DNA from: Brugia malayi
Taxonomy: Eukaryota; Nematoda; Chromadorea; Rhabditida; Onchocercidae
Assembly: GCF_000002995.4 (NCBI RefSeq)
Contig: NW_025062479.1
Coordinates: 13,417,721 to 13,481,720, forward strand
Length of the DNA: 64,000 nt
Reading direction: 5' to 3'
Notes under the pieces: model-generated
Databases searched by the model: none
Seen by the model: only the letters and a program-made list of their open reading frames with translations
Told to the model about the DNA's origin: nothing
Shown: positions 1 to 13,092 of the stretch, in pieces
Layout of the letters: each line of letters starts with the position of its first letter
How positions within the stretch are numbered: position 1 is the first letter of the stretch
Translations under genes and position numbers: made by a program

Positions 1-1370
1 ACACAAGAATGGTAAACAGATTAAATAATTTTTTGTAAAAGTGGAAAATTTTAGTTTTTTAAATCAAAAATTTCAAATTCCTTGTAAAAGCAAAAAACTT
101 CAGTTTTTCTAGTTTTAATTAAAATACTTCAATCGAGAATTGATATTTTTTTCTCAAGATTATTAACTCATTAGGAATAATTAGATCAATAAAAATTGAT
201 TAATTGGATCTGTCATTTTTATTTATTATATCTTTCCTATGTATGTCACCATAATTATTTATTTATTGACTTCCCAATTATTTTTTCTCCCTTCTTTCTT
301 CATTCTATCACGTTAATCAAAGTTATATTCATTTTGCTAATAATTAAGTTTTTTTCAGTTTATATTTTAATTTCATTACTCCCACTGAAATCATTTCATT
401 CCTAGTTTTTAACAAAACAATCAAATTTCAATGTTTTTTTTTCCTTTTTTTTACATTGCTAATATGCTTGCTTTAAAACATTCAAACAAATGTCCGTTTT
501 AGCTATTACAATTTGTAACAAAGAAAAATCAAAGAAACTTTTCTTAATTTTTTCAATTTCTTTACCATTTTTTCTCATAAAAGAAATCAAAACTTCAACC
601 TTTAATTTCATTTCATTCTTTATGTTTTATTTTTGTTTTCTCCCTCCCTCTCTTTTTTCATATTATTTGCATTCAAATTTTTAAATTTCAATACTCTTAA
701 TTGCAATATTTAATTCTTTTTTGTCAGCATAAAGTTGGAAATTAAATTGAATATCTGTTACATAAAATAATCATTATCATTTATATACACAATTTAAAAA
801 ATTTTTTTAGATATGCGCATTTTTTCAATATTTAGAAGCATAAAGCGAAAAACAAAACGATTCTTTTTATTTAATTTTTTTCCATAGTTCATCTTTAATC
901 TTAAAATTTAATCCCTTGTAAAATTTAAACTTTCAAGCTTTCAAATTTTCTATATTCAATGCTTAGCACTTCTTTTCCACCTTTTTTTCTCTTTTAAGCA
1001 AAAGACAAGAAATGTCGTATTTTCAATTTCAACAGATTTTTCTCTTAATTTTTTTTTTTGTTTCGCCCTTCTCTAATTCTACACATTTGTTAAAGTGAAA
1101 TTTTTATAATTTTAAGTACAATATACTTTTTTAAAAATTATCTTTTAAAAATGACATAACTTCATTTTTACTAAAATTGGATACTCAAAAATTCAAAATA
1201 ATGATTTACAAAAAATATTTTTGATAAAAAATAATATTCAATGTTAATAAAAACATTGTTAAAAAAAGTTTTAATAAAAATTTTTTTTTTTTGTTAAGTT
1301 AAAAATGTTTAAAATAACAATTAATGAATCCATAATAATGGCGAAAGATAAATATTCTATCAGAATTGCT

Positions 1371-1492
1371 GGAAGGCTAGAAGAAGCATGACAAGGAACG
1401 ATTAGGATGCATGATAAGGAGTGATAGGAAGCATGATGTGGGATGATTAATAAGGATGATAAAGGATAGCTGGGAGGCATGATAAAAGATTA
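1371..1492. repeat. Degenerate minisatellite, purine-rich GCATGATAAGGA-like units
   Basis: Variants of a unit resembling GCATGATAAGGAgygATAGGAA recur about every 20-30 bases (AAGAAGCATGACAAGG, GGATGCATGATAAGGA, GGAAGCATGATGTGGG, GGAGGCATGATAAAAG). Copies are diverged. The open minus-strand frame through it is a by-product of the repeat. Confidence 0.55.
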
Positions 1493-1948
1493 TTGTATAT
1501 TGCTTTATCTTATTTGTTAATTCTATCAATTAAAAACAATTTAAAGTATTAGATCATGAAAATCATGAAAGCAGACCGTGATATCAAGCTGTTTAATCTG
1601 ATTTGAAGTATTAAACAAAAATCAATTTAATTCTACCAGTTTTTCAGGCAATAATAGCTATTAAAATTAACAAATAATGTATAAATTTGAAAGTTAAGAA
1701 GGATGCATCAATTATTAGTTTCAAATTATAATTGATAATAAACAAATATTATCGAATATTTCTAATATAAATTACAATTCCAAATTGTTAATTGAAGTTG
1801 TGCGTTATTTACTTTTATTTTTTAATCACAATTACAATTACGATTATAAAAATAACTAAACTTATTTTTGGAGAAATTAATAAAATTGATTTCGGTCTTT
1901 TTTTTTTTTTTTTTAATTCTCCTAACATTCTGCCATTTTTTCATGAAT

Positions 1949-1979
<31 letters not shown>

Positions 1980-3723
1980 TGAGAGAGAAAGAAAGAAATG
2001 AATCTGAAAATTTTTATTAAACAAAAACAAATGACTAATAAATGGCGTGACGACAACGTGAAGCATTCATACGTTATTCCATTATAATAGCATCAATTTA
2101 AAGCAATATCTTCACTTCTTTTTTTGCTTTAAAATCCATCTTTCTTTCTCATTTAGGCCATAAGTGTCAAAGTATGTTACACCAAAGTGTAAACACATTC
2201 ATTTTTCTCGTCTTCTTGCGACCATAAACTCAGGTTTTTTCCTCGCCCAAAAGCACTACAAAACTATTTTTAATATTGTAGAGGGTAATAAATTAAGAGT
2301 ATTCCGATGTTTTAAACCATAATTCAATCTATAGAACAAAAAATATGAAGGAAATTGTATAATTATGGAACAAAATTAAGAATATTATTTAGGAAATTGA
2401 TGTGAAAATTTTATGGCATTAACAATTTTTCATACCAATCAATTTCATGACAAATTTTTTAGTATGGGATTTTAGTTGTAGATATTTGATGAATTCAATA
2501 ATATCCAAGCTCTGTTCAAAACCTGAGCTTTTCCTTTTGCTACTACTGTTATTATTTACTTTGTTTACACTTTTTTCCCTTTGTTTTTACTTATTTCTAT
2601 TGTTACTGTTACTATCATTGTTATTATTGTTGTCGTTATTCATAAAAAATGGATAATTTTTTCGCTTTTTGTTTTAGTCATAACAACAAATTAATGAAGA
2701 CAAAAAAGAAAACGAAACAAAAGAAAACGAGGAGAAAAGCAAGTAAAATACTAGGTAAGTGTAATTAATTAATTCAATAATCAAATCAAATCAATAAAAT
2801 ATAAATAATACATAACGAATAGAAATTAATGAATTCAAATTAAATTTTCCTTTAGTTTATGTTAAAAACTAAAGAAACAAAAAGAATAATTAACAAAATA
2901 ACGAAAAAAAATGGAAGTAGAAAAAGAAAGTGGAAAAAAAAAGTGAAGGAAAAAATTTATAATTAGTAAAAAAGAAAACGAATTAAAAGAAAAAGGTTGA
3001 AAGGATTAGATTTCATTTTCAAATTTCTTCGTTTTTTCCTTTCCTCCCCTTTCCTCTCTAATTCATTCAATTCATTTCTCTTTTGATGAAAATTTTGTCT
3101 TTCTGAATTTTATTTTGTACTTTCTCCTTAATAAGAAATAAAAACGCTTCATCATTGAGTTACATCATTAACAATTTAATTGTAATCAAACTGATGGGTG
3201 AACGTTTGCGTTTTCACAAATGGAATATTAATCATTTAGCTGCTTGTTTTAAATTTGAAGGTTAAATTATTAAAAAGAAAAACTTTTAATCAGTTGTACT
3301 GACATGTTCATATTTGAAATCAAAATTTTCAATCTCATTTTCCAAATTCTTAAAAACCTTTTGAACGTTATAACAAACATAGATGAATATATTAAAAGTT
3401 TTTTTCAGAACTGAAGTAATTAAAAGCTATTTCGTAACAATTTAAATAATTAAATTTGATCGTTCTATTAAACACAAGTTAATGAGTTAGTGAGATTTGA
3501 ATTTTATTTAATGAATGCATATAGAAGAAAAATATGACAATATTTTGGATTTTTTTAATATGTAAGTTTATGAGATTATTTATGGAAATTAGCTTAGGTT
3601 AGAAAAAAAGAATATTCTAGAAAAATAAGCTTTAAATTGCTATTAAATATCTAGCGCAAAAATCATTTATTAAATTAAAGAAAGAAAGAAAAAACATATT
3701 GATTCATTTTTAAATCGATTTTC

Positions 3724-3806
3724 TGATGCTTTCATTTATCCGGATTATTCTGAATCCCCTCATTTATTCGGATTATTTTTGATTGCTCTCATTTATCCAG
3801 ATTCAT
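3724..3806. repeat. Three imperfect tandem copies of a ~28-nt unit
   Basis: The core CTTTCATTTATCCGGATTATT recurs as CCTCATTTATTCGGATTATT and CTCTCATTTATCCAGATTC at about 28-base spacing. The tract is GC-richer than its surroundings. No function is evident. Confidence 0.6.
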
Positions 3807-5652
3807 AAACATTTTTTAACATTGAAATACATAATATTATAAAATAAAAAATGCGTTCAACAACTTTCAATTCAAAAAAAAGACAAAACTTGAAATTTCT
3901 CTTTTTAGATCAGTTAATTATTATCACTTTCATTTACATTTTGTCGATTTTTAACTAATGAAATAACGAAAAAATTTCTAAAATTTGCGAATAAATTATA
4001 AAACTATTCAAAATTATAAAACTATTAAAAAAATATTTTGAGCGATTACAGTTGCACTATTATAAACTTCAAAGTTTTAAATTATAGCAGAAAAAAAAAA
4101 TTATTAAATTTATTTTTCCAAAAAAATTATTTTTGAAATAAAGAAGATAGGGAATTAAAGGAAAGTTATAGCATCGATAAAAAAGAGGCTAAGGTTAAAA
4201 AATAAAATTTTACTGGTTATATAATAACAAGCAAAAAACTAAATTTAATTATTTAATTACTAATGCTTAGTAATTCTTTCTAAATATAACTTTTTTAAAA
4301 TTAACATTGCAAAGCAATTCAGGATTATATGAAGAAATTTTAAATCTGCACCAAGCAAAGAGCAAACTTAATTCTTTAAAAGTAATTTTGGAATGGTGCA
4401 ATAATCAATGACTAAAATCAATATTAACAACACAAAATAAAACACATTGATTATTTCAATAAATAAATAAATTAATTTTTGAACTTGAAAAAATTGTCGT
4501 AAAGAAAGAAATCAGATACATATGATGTACAACAATGAAAAAGAATGAAAAAGACTTAGGTAAAACTTGAAAAACTGTTTGAACTGATAATATCAGTGAT
4601 ATCAGTAGTGGAAATTTGATTGAATGATTTTAACGATCGAATTGTATAACTGCCACAACCATTCAAATGTAACACTTTGTCATGAAATTTAATTAGTGAT
4701 GGATGATGACCAATTGATATAAAGCCAATATTATTCTACAAACAAATAAATTGAATTAAAATCGGTAAAATTTGATTGCTTAAAAAAAATTTTTTTTTCA
4801 ATCTGAAAAAAATTGTTGAAACTATTATTATAAAATTAAGACATTTAATATTTATATTTTGTGCAATAAATAAAAAAGATTAATTGAATTCTTTTCTTTT
4901 TTCTTTCCATAAAAAATATAAAATGAATTATATTTGATAAAACTTTTTTAATAAATAAATTTCTTTTTTCAATTCATATGCTTATCGGCAATTAATTGTT
5001 GTAAGTTTAGAAATTAAGCCAATTAAATAATAATGTAATGAAGAATATGATGATAGTCATGATAATATAATATAACTAGCTTAATAATTAATTACAATTA
5101 ATCGTAAACAGAAATTTTCTAACTATAATCTTCAAGAAATTAGTAAGCAATTAAAACATTAAAAAATTTTGTCGATTTATTCAAAAAAGAAAAAAAAAAA
5201 AATTTACAGAAATATTTGATGGTCAGTAAAAATTTTCTCATTATATTTATTAACTATGAATTATTATTGCCATCATTTATTCTTACTATCATTTCCATTA
5301 TTACCGTCATTATTACATTATTGTTAGAATTAAAGTTAAAAATTTTTACAAATATCAATTTCGATGTTTATTAGAATTATTTCATTAAATTTAGTAGTCA
5401 TTAAATCTTCCAGTAAATTTAATAACCATATTTCAATAACTCATTAAACCATAACAATCATTTAATTTCTTGTTTGCCTTTTTCCCCAACCTTTGTTTTA
5501 TTATTATTATTATAATGATTATTTTTACTATTATTATTACTTATTATTATTAATTATTATTATCACTTACCATTGTTCAAATTGTTACAATAATTATTAA
5601 ACTTCTGCTGGAAAAACAATGCAAAAAAGTTTAAAAAATAAATTTGATAAGT

Positions 5653-8600
5653 TTAAAATATTGCCGAAATGAGAAGTTGATAGATGTGTTCCTCGATCTC
5701 TAAATCGATACAACTGCTTGATCCATCTAAAATCACAAGTTCCGGTTGTTGATAAAATACTCGCGCAAATGCAAGCCGTTGTTGTTCACTTTGTGTTAAT
5801 GTATCTTGCCTAAAAACATAATTTCAAATTTTTTTATTTTTAATAGCTTAGAATAATTAAAAGTTTACAAAAGTGATGACTTCAAATTTTATAATTAAAT
5901 TTTAATCAACCTTTATGTTTTAAATAAGCATTTAAAAGTGTAAAAAGCATTTAAAAGACAATGAATCGATAAATATTGTGATTTAATTAACCGATTAAGT
6001 AAATAAATTGATTAAATTAATTAATTAATTACTGAGTAAATAAATAATGTTACCATTCAAATTCGACCGGATTAAAAAGGCCTTCGCAACGTTCAATTAA
6101 CCAATCAAGTTTTAATTCGTTTAAAATTTTAATAATAGATGCATAATCTGAAACGGGCATATATCATTAATAATTAAACAATAAAATTTTTCACATTTTT
6201 TCTTCATGTGACAAGAAAAAAATTAAATAAAATTATTAAAAATGATTATAAATTAGCACAAGCTAACTTTTAAATTAAAAAAGTCATTGTTACTAATATG
6301 TGTATACCACAGATTACGAATGTTATGAATAGCTGAAAGATGTAATTATTGATTAATTCAAAATAAAACTCCTATACACTTTTTTTCTGGCTATGAAAAT
6401 ATCAGATATGATTGATACACTGATAATATTAATATATCTGATAAAAATTACCATTATCAGTCTTTTCAAGACTATCTGAGATACCGGTTGCTGGAAAGCT
6501 AATTTGTTGAAACAAACTTAAATGACCACATGGAAAGTAAGCCGTTTGTGATAAACGTAAAATTTGTCCACGTTTTGCTCCACATTTAATATATCCTTTA
6601 AAAGAAATTAATATAAATTTATATGAAATATTTAGAATTCTCCTAAATATTTATTTAATAAACAGATAATCCTAAAATTTCACAAAGCAAATAATTCAAT
6701 CTGATTAATTAAGCAGGTGTAATTATTTTATTCCGTACTAACCTAATTAAAAATTGTCTCTGTTTTTTTTTTTTTCAAACTTACAATTTATAAATAGAAG
6801 TAAAAACCAATTTTGAAATATTCACTGATATTTTTGTATAAAATTTCAATTTAAATCAATAATTGAACCACTTCAATTATTTTCTTTTTCACTAATCATC
6901 AGAACTAACTTTTTTTTTTTTTAAAAAAAAAATGCAAGTCAAATAATTTAAAAATACTCATAAAATTTTACCAGTTTCATGCCGCCATAATTGCGACAAT
7001 ACTCGAATAAGTGAAGTTTTTCCACTTCCATTAACACCTTTTATCCAAATTTTTGCATTCTTATTGATTAAAAATGAAAAATCTATAAAATTAATAAAAT
7101 TTTTATCAATTCCAACCAAAATAAAAGTACTATTTCCAATAAATGCTGTGTTTTGTAAAATATTAAAAAAGGTATGGAAAAAAATAAAAATTTCAAAACA
7201 ACTGAAATTTTTTCCTATAAATATATTATAAATTTCAAAATATTTCAAATTTTTAGTTAAAAAATAAAAAATGAATTCTGAAAAAATTGAATTGCAACAA
7301 AAACGAAGAAAATTAATGTAAAAAATTCTTATAACAGATAATATAATGTTTTAGTATTGCCAATGCAGGAATATATTAATTTCCAGAAAAAGAGAAAAGT
7401 TCCGAACGTTAAATTTTTTTCATTTCCTTCAACATTTATAATATTCATCTAAACTAATAAGTTATCTTGAAAAAAATTAAAAGCGAAAAAACACTTGGAA
7501 TTCTGAATTTACCATTAAGTAAGTTTTGAGTAGAATAATAATTTGGTAATGAATAGCTAATCTTATGAATATCATATATCATATCACGATTCGTATCATC
7601 TTTTATAAATCTTGAATCAGCTAAAAAATTATTGCTACCTGTAATAATATAATTCTTCAAATTACAATTATATTAAATAAAAATTTAATTAAAAGAATTA
7701 AATTTATTTTTGCGAAAATATTTCATATATTCATAGTTCATAATGAGAGTAATGCATGGATTAGAAATTATTTAATTCATTTTTAGTTAGAATGATTAGA
7801 AATTATTCAATTTATGATATTTCACTGAAAATTGATTCCAGTTTGGAATTTAAAATTAGCAAATAATAAGAAATGCTGATTAATTATTTCTTCATTTAAA
7901 ATTTCACAAATAAAAAATGCAGTGAGTTTTATGTGCAACAAATGCATCTGTTTGATCCAATTGATTAATTTTATTTAAAAGTAAAGGAAAAATTTGACAA
8001 AAATATTAATTCGTATTTTAGATCAACTTACTGCAAACTAATCTGACAAATTTCAACAGTTTTGTTTACTTCAATTTCAATTTATCTAATTAATTCCATC
8101 TGGAATAGTTTGAAAGTGTTAAAGTAAATTTTGTTTTCTGTAGCATCAGAGATTTTTAATTTTTTAACCCGAAAAAATTTAAATGACGTAATTAAAAATT
8201 TTAGTTTTACCAGTTCTATTATTGCCCATATGTTCGCATACACGAATTAATTCTGCCACGCTGAAAATAAAACTCTTTTTCTTTTTTTAAAAAAAAAAAT
8301 TTGTAGAAAAATACAGATAAAAAAAAATGAAACCAAAAAAAAGAAAAAAAAAACCGATTAATAATCCTATCTTCAGATATTGATCGAATTTAAAAATTCA
8401 TTACGAAATGTTTTAATTCACAAAAAATTTTTTTCTTTCATTTTATTTGTCAGATTAGTTCAATATAATAAATTTAATCTTTAATTTATAACATATTAAA
8501 TAAAAAAAATGGTTGCACGTTTGTTTCTTCATTTCCCTTTTTTTTTCACACATTAAACAAATATGGAAGCGCTTATCTGAATCAAGCATGTGTTAAAAGT

Positions 8601-11600
8601 AATTCAGTTTTTCAGTTTTAATTCATTTTTAGTTTTATGATATACAATTTTATTAAATTTAGTTTGTCGTGAGAGCTTTTTCTCTCTTTAGAAATGATAC
8701 AAAATTAATTTTCTAGCCGAAATTGTTATGTAGTGAAATATGCACCGACCGTTGTAATATGCCAGCCATTTCACCGGTGCTAAGTGCTACATCTGTTATT
8801 CGCGTAAAACTGTTGATTAGATACATGTAGACAAATGCATTCTAAAACTTTCATCTTTATATTTTAATCGATTTAAATTTGCGAAAGTTTTTCTTTATAT
8901 GGGAAGCTATTAGTAAAATATATTATCTTAAAATTTTACGTAAAATATCCAGTGAACTAAATATTACTGATAATAATAATAATAACAATAATAATTGCAG
9001 TAATAATACTGATAATCATAATAACAATAAATAATGGTAATGATAGTAATCAGTAATAACAATAAAAATAATGATAAATTCTTAAATTAAAGTAAAAGCG
9101 AAATTTAGAATGAAAAAAAAAAAGGAAAGAAATCGTGAAACAAACATTGCTTATAACTCTTCCTAAATCTTGAATTGGTAAATCATCATATATTCCAGCA
9201 ATTAAAATTGGAATAAATTGTATTGCATAGCATAAAATGCCGCCGTAATAATCGAAAAGTTGTTGCCAAACTAAAAATGAAAAATTCCGCTTTTTGAATT
9301 GAAAATATAGGATAGAAATTTTCATATTCTAAGTTAAGTTAAAATTCACTGGTAAAAAATATGAAATATTTAATTTGAGAATTAAATCAATATCTTCGAA
9401 TTTTTATGTCGAATTTCGCAAACTTTTTTGTGAAAGAGTCAAAATATTAAATGATAGAAAAAGTGTAGGTGAACCTTACAATTTCTCAGGTTATATTATC
9501 AATATTATTACTTACTTACTATTGTTATTATTAATAATAATATTTTTATTGCCATTAGTATTATTACCACTATCTTTCGTTATTATTATTATTATCATGA
9601 TATTCTGTGCAGTTATTAAAATAGTACTTCATATTGCAAATCGATCAACATTCTTATCGTTGAACTGATTTAAAATTAAAAGCTGTCATACGAAAAGCAT
9701 CACTTCATCAAATTAAAAATGCATTTATTATTGGATTATAAACCTCATGTAATTCTAAAATATAATTAGTTCTAAAATAACATATTTCTAAAACTTAAAC
9801 TATTACCAAAAAGGCACAATTCATTTCATATCCAGAAATAATATTGTTCCGGTTATTTCTGAACGACAAAAAACAATTCGTAAAAATTTTTTTCAATGAG
9901 CTTACATAAGTTTGGTAATTTCCAACATAAAAATTTAAATTGTCGCCACCATAATATCATAAATATTCGATTGGATTCATATTGCTCAAATGGTTCCGCT
10001 TCATATAAAGCAATTGATTCAGCATTATTTCGTATTGAAATATGCTTATATCTAAAATTAATTCGAGTTATAGAGTCATTTTCTTCTGAGTTTTCTTATT
10101 TAATCCTTTTCCTTAATGCGATACGAACATTTTGACTTAGAATTTAGCAGAAAGAAATTATTGTTTATTTCATTTGAAAAATGAATACATTCTGTAATTA
10201 ATTAAATTTTATTTTGAGTCTTGAATTTTGAACGCGATATATCAAATAATAAATGTTTTTTTTTTCAATTTTGAAATAATATGTTGCTTTTTTTTTTGCT
10301 ACAGTCATATAAACACACTTGTTTTGTTATTCAATTATTTTTAAATAAAGATTGAACTTAAATTTAGCATTAATAACACCAATAATTTTAATCATTTAAT
10401 AATTACTTAAACTTCCTTTAGCTATAAAAAAGCAATAAACAGTTAAAAATATTTATGCATACAAATTAATTTCTTCTAATAGCACCAGAATTTTCATATA
10501 TGTCAGGAAAAAAAATGCCTATTTAAACTTTTGCAAAAATCTAAAGAAATAAAAATTATTCCAAATAATTTTGTTGAATAAATTTTATAACTTATTATTA
10601 ATATTAAAGATAGTATCAAATCGATTATTAATTTATTAGTATTTATACTGAAAAAAAGAGAAAATGAACAATACCCAAAATAAATGGTACAAAAATAAAA
10701 GATACCTGAAGTCACCTTCCGCTTTTGCTACCCGAGCATTCCATTTTACCATTGGTGACATAAGAAATTTGTTGACAATGGTGCCAACAACAAAATAACC
10801 ATAAATAATACCAATACCCAAGCCACCACTACTAAATATTTTAAGATATTTAAACGAAATCAATTTGTATAAAAATTTTAATTGAGATTAAAAGTGCATT
10901 AATACTTGCAAGTACTAACTAACCAATTTTCCCACATAATTTTTACTCTTTTTTTTAAAAAAAAATTTAAAAAAATGAATCCAAAAAATTTTTTGCAACA
11001 AATTTTACATTTTTATGAAATAATTAATTTTTTTCACTAATGTGATTTGTTATAAAATGAAAAATTCAACTTTATTTCAGCTTTAAAGTTATTAAACTAA
11101 ATAATGAGATCTAAAATTGCAAAAATTAGTTCTAAAAAAATTTTTTAATAAAAAAACTAGAAAACAATACAAACATACCAACCTGATATATGTTTTATAG
11201 GTATAGAAAGCAATAACAAATGGCCCAATAAGTATAGCAGGAATTATATTAATTGCTAATTGATTACAAATTTTTTCAGTATCTTGTGTAATACGTTGAT
11301 CGCTATAATTAATTTTTTTAATGTAATTGATATTTCTTTTTTACATTTCCAATACATCATAGCAATTAATTAAATTATCAAAAAAAAAAAATTGAAATTA
11401 CGAAAACTAAAACCACATTTAAAAAATTTAAAAGTAGAAATTATCAGAATTAGAAGAAAATTTAGAATATTGCATTATTAGTCATTTAATAACATTTATT
11501 TAATTTCATTTTTTTCAAAAAAAGAAACATTATTATATTAATTTTTAAATAATTATGAGTTAAAACAAAAAAACGAATTCTTTAAAAGTTGAAAAAAAAA

Positions 11601-13092
11601 AACTTTTTTTTCGTTTCGCAACTTTGTAAAGAATAATTTGAGAAATAGCAATAAATTTTATCTATGGTTTATGTAATATATTTCAAATGATAGAAATTAA
11701 TTTATAGCAAAACTTTATTTGAAAAAAAATTTAAGAAGCAAAAATAAATTTTACCAATTGTTTGATATTTTCAATAGTTTCAGAAATAGAAATAAATTTT
11801 ATCAATCGTTTATTTAGTATTTTCAAATGATAAAAATTAATTTACGGATTATCAATGCCGCAATCATCAATATTATTGATATTATAGTATGCATGATTAC
11901 TGAAATAATACTGTTGCAACTTGATTACTGCATTTTTGCGCCAACTTAAATAAAGTTGCCACGATGTGAACGATTTCAAAGCTATCAACTGAAAATTAAA
12001 AAAAAAAAAAAAATCGAATAAAAAAGGTTTTACATATGATAATATTTATACCAAATTATAAATGAAAAAAGATTATAAAATTATTATGCCACTTTTTTTT
12101 GGATAAATCTAACATTAAATTTTATTAATCAGAAAAAGAAGTTGCTGAAATAAATAAATTAATAAAATTGTTCAAAATGAAGTTAATACGTTTGTATTTA
12201 TAATTTACCAGTGTATTATTATTAATTCAGGCTATCATTATCAATATTATAATTATGAATTCAGGTGTAATGATTGCAGAGCCTATTAGGTCACCAAAAA
12301 ATGTATGTCAAAAATTAGAATTATACAATAAATCATTGATAAAAGAAAGTTAAATGTGTAAACTGAAACAAATTGTATATAAAGGAATGATTAATTTCAA
12401 ATATAATCAAGCTGTAATGAATTGAATTTGGAACAAAATTAAAAACATTTAAACAATTAAATTATTCACAAGCTAAATTGCAAAAAAAAAAAAAAAATGT
12501 TGAAATTTTTTCAGAGAAAACATTAATAAGCATCAAAAATATTTTATTTTTTTAATTTTTGAAACGAAAAGGAGAAAAAAAGCGAAAAAATATTATTTCA
12601 ATAGTTTATTTACCACACATTTGCCAATATACGCAAGTGAGCCAGTCAGGAAAATATTCCAGAAATCCGGTTTACTTTTATCCACTAGTGCCTGATATAT
12701 TTGACCTGGTATCATACCCGTTAAAAATGTCAACACTTCACCTATAAATCATTTTTTACCTTATTTTTGCTAATTAATTTGTTTAAATAAAACATACCCG
12801 TATTTATAATATTCTTAATAATAAGAAATTATTATCAAAAGGTGTTAATCAATTTTGTTTGTTTGTTTTATAAAATTATATTATGGATTAACAATTATTA
12901 TTATTTTCAATTTTGAAATTTAGTTTTATTTTAAAAAATAATCATACAAGCAATTGCAAAAAAAAGTGTGGCAAACGTGAAGAGTGCAGCCCATTCGATA
13001 CGTGGAAAAAGTATCTTTGAAATATCTATAAGACGTAGAAAAAAATAATAATCGAAATGAAAATCCATTTCATCACGTCGATGTTTTCCCAT
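5653..13092 (-). CDS. abcd4: ABC transporter subfamily D half-transporter, ABCD4-like, with degenerate ATPase domain
   Basis: Predicted 561 aa from 14 exons: 13092-12948, 12741-12614, 11988-11846, 11302-11183, 10831-10706, 10051-9927, 9270-9146, 8841-8750, 8260-8211, 7638-7513, 7082-6972, 6595-6452, 6147-6054, 5809-5653. All junctions keep phase. The N-terminal half matches the ABC-D transmembrane fold: DNPDQRITQDTEKIC near 136, EGDFRYKHISIRNNAES near 216-233, and LFDYYGG then NAFVYMYLINSFT near 266-317. The nucleotide-binding half has an intact Walker A (GVNGSGKTS, 409-417) and a Q-loop (LSQ, Q447). The family signature reads LTQSEQQR (514-521), and Walker B reads VILDG (D538, then Gly where the catalytic Glu normally sits). 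The protein stops about 20 residues later, before the H-loop; human ABCD4 is about 606 aa. ABCD4 exports cobalamin from lysosomes with LMBRD1. Whether this copy hydrolyses ATP is doubtful. I chose the ATG at 13092 because the first exon reads straight into the conserved LFP segment. Confidence 0.85.
8950..9075. repeat. Imperfect AAT/GATA-type microsatellite in an abcd4 intron
   Basis: A run of AATAATAAT interrupted by AATAACAAT, ACTGATAAT, ATGGTAATGATAG and similar variants, lying in the intron between the exons at 9146-9270 and 8750-8841. It is simple-sequence filler. Confidence 0.6.

Larger units (their letters stand above)
1..5652. other. Gene-free AT-rich region
   Basis: No exon with recognisable protein similarity or convincing splice-bounded coding was found on either strand. 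Open frames here are short and dominated by Phe/Ile/Leu/Lys from homopolymer runs. The segment holds a degenerate minisatellite near 1.4 kb, a three-copy repeat near 3.75 kb and TTA-rich trinucleotide tracts around 5.5 kb. A slightly GC-richer patch lies at about 2.04-2.27 kb without an identifiable product. Confidence 0.6.
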
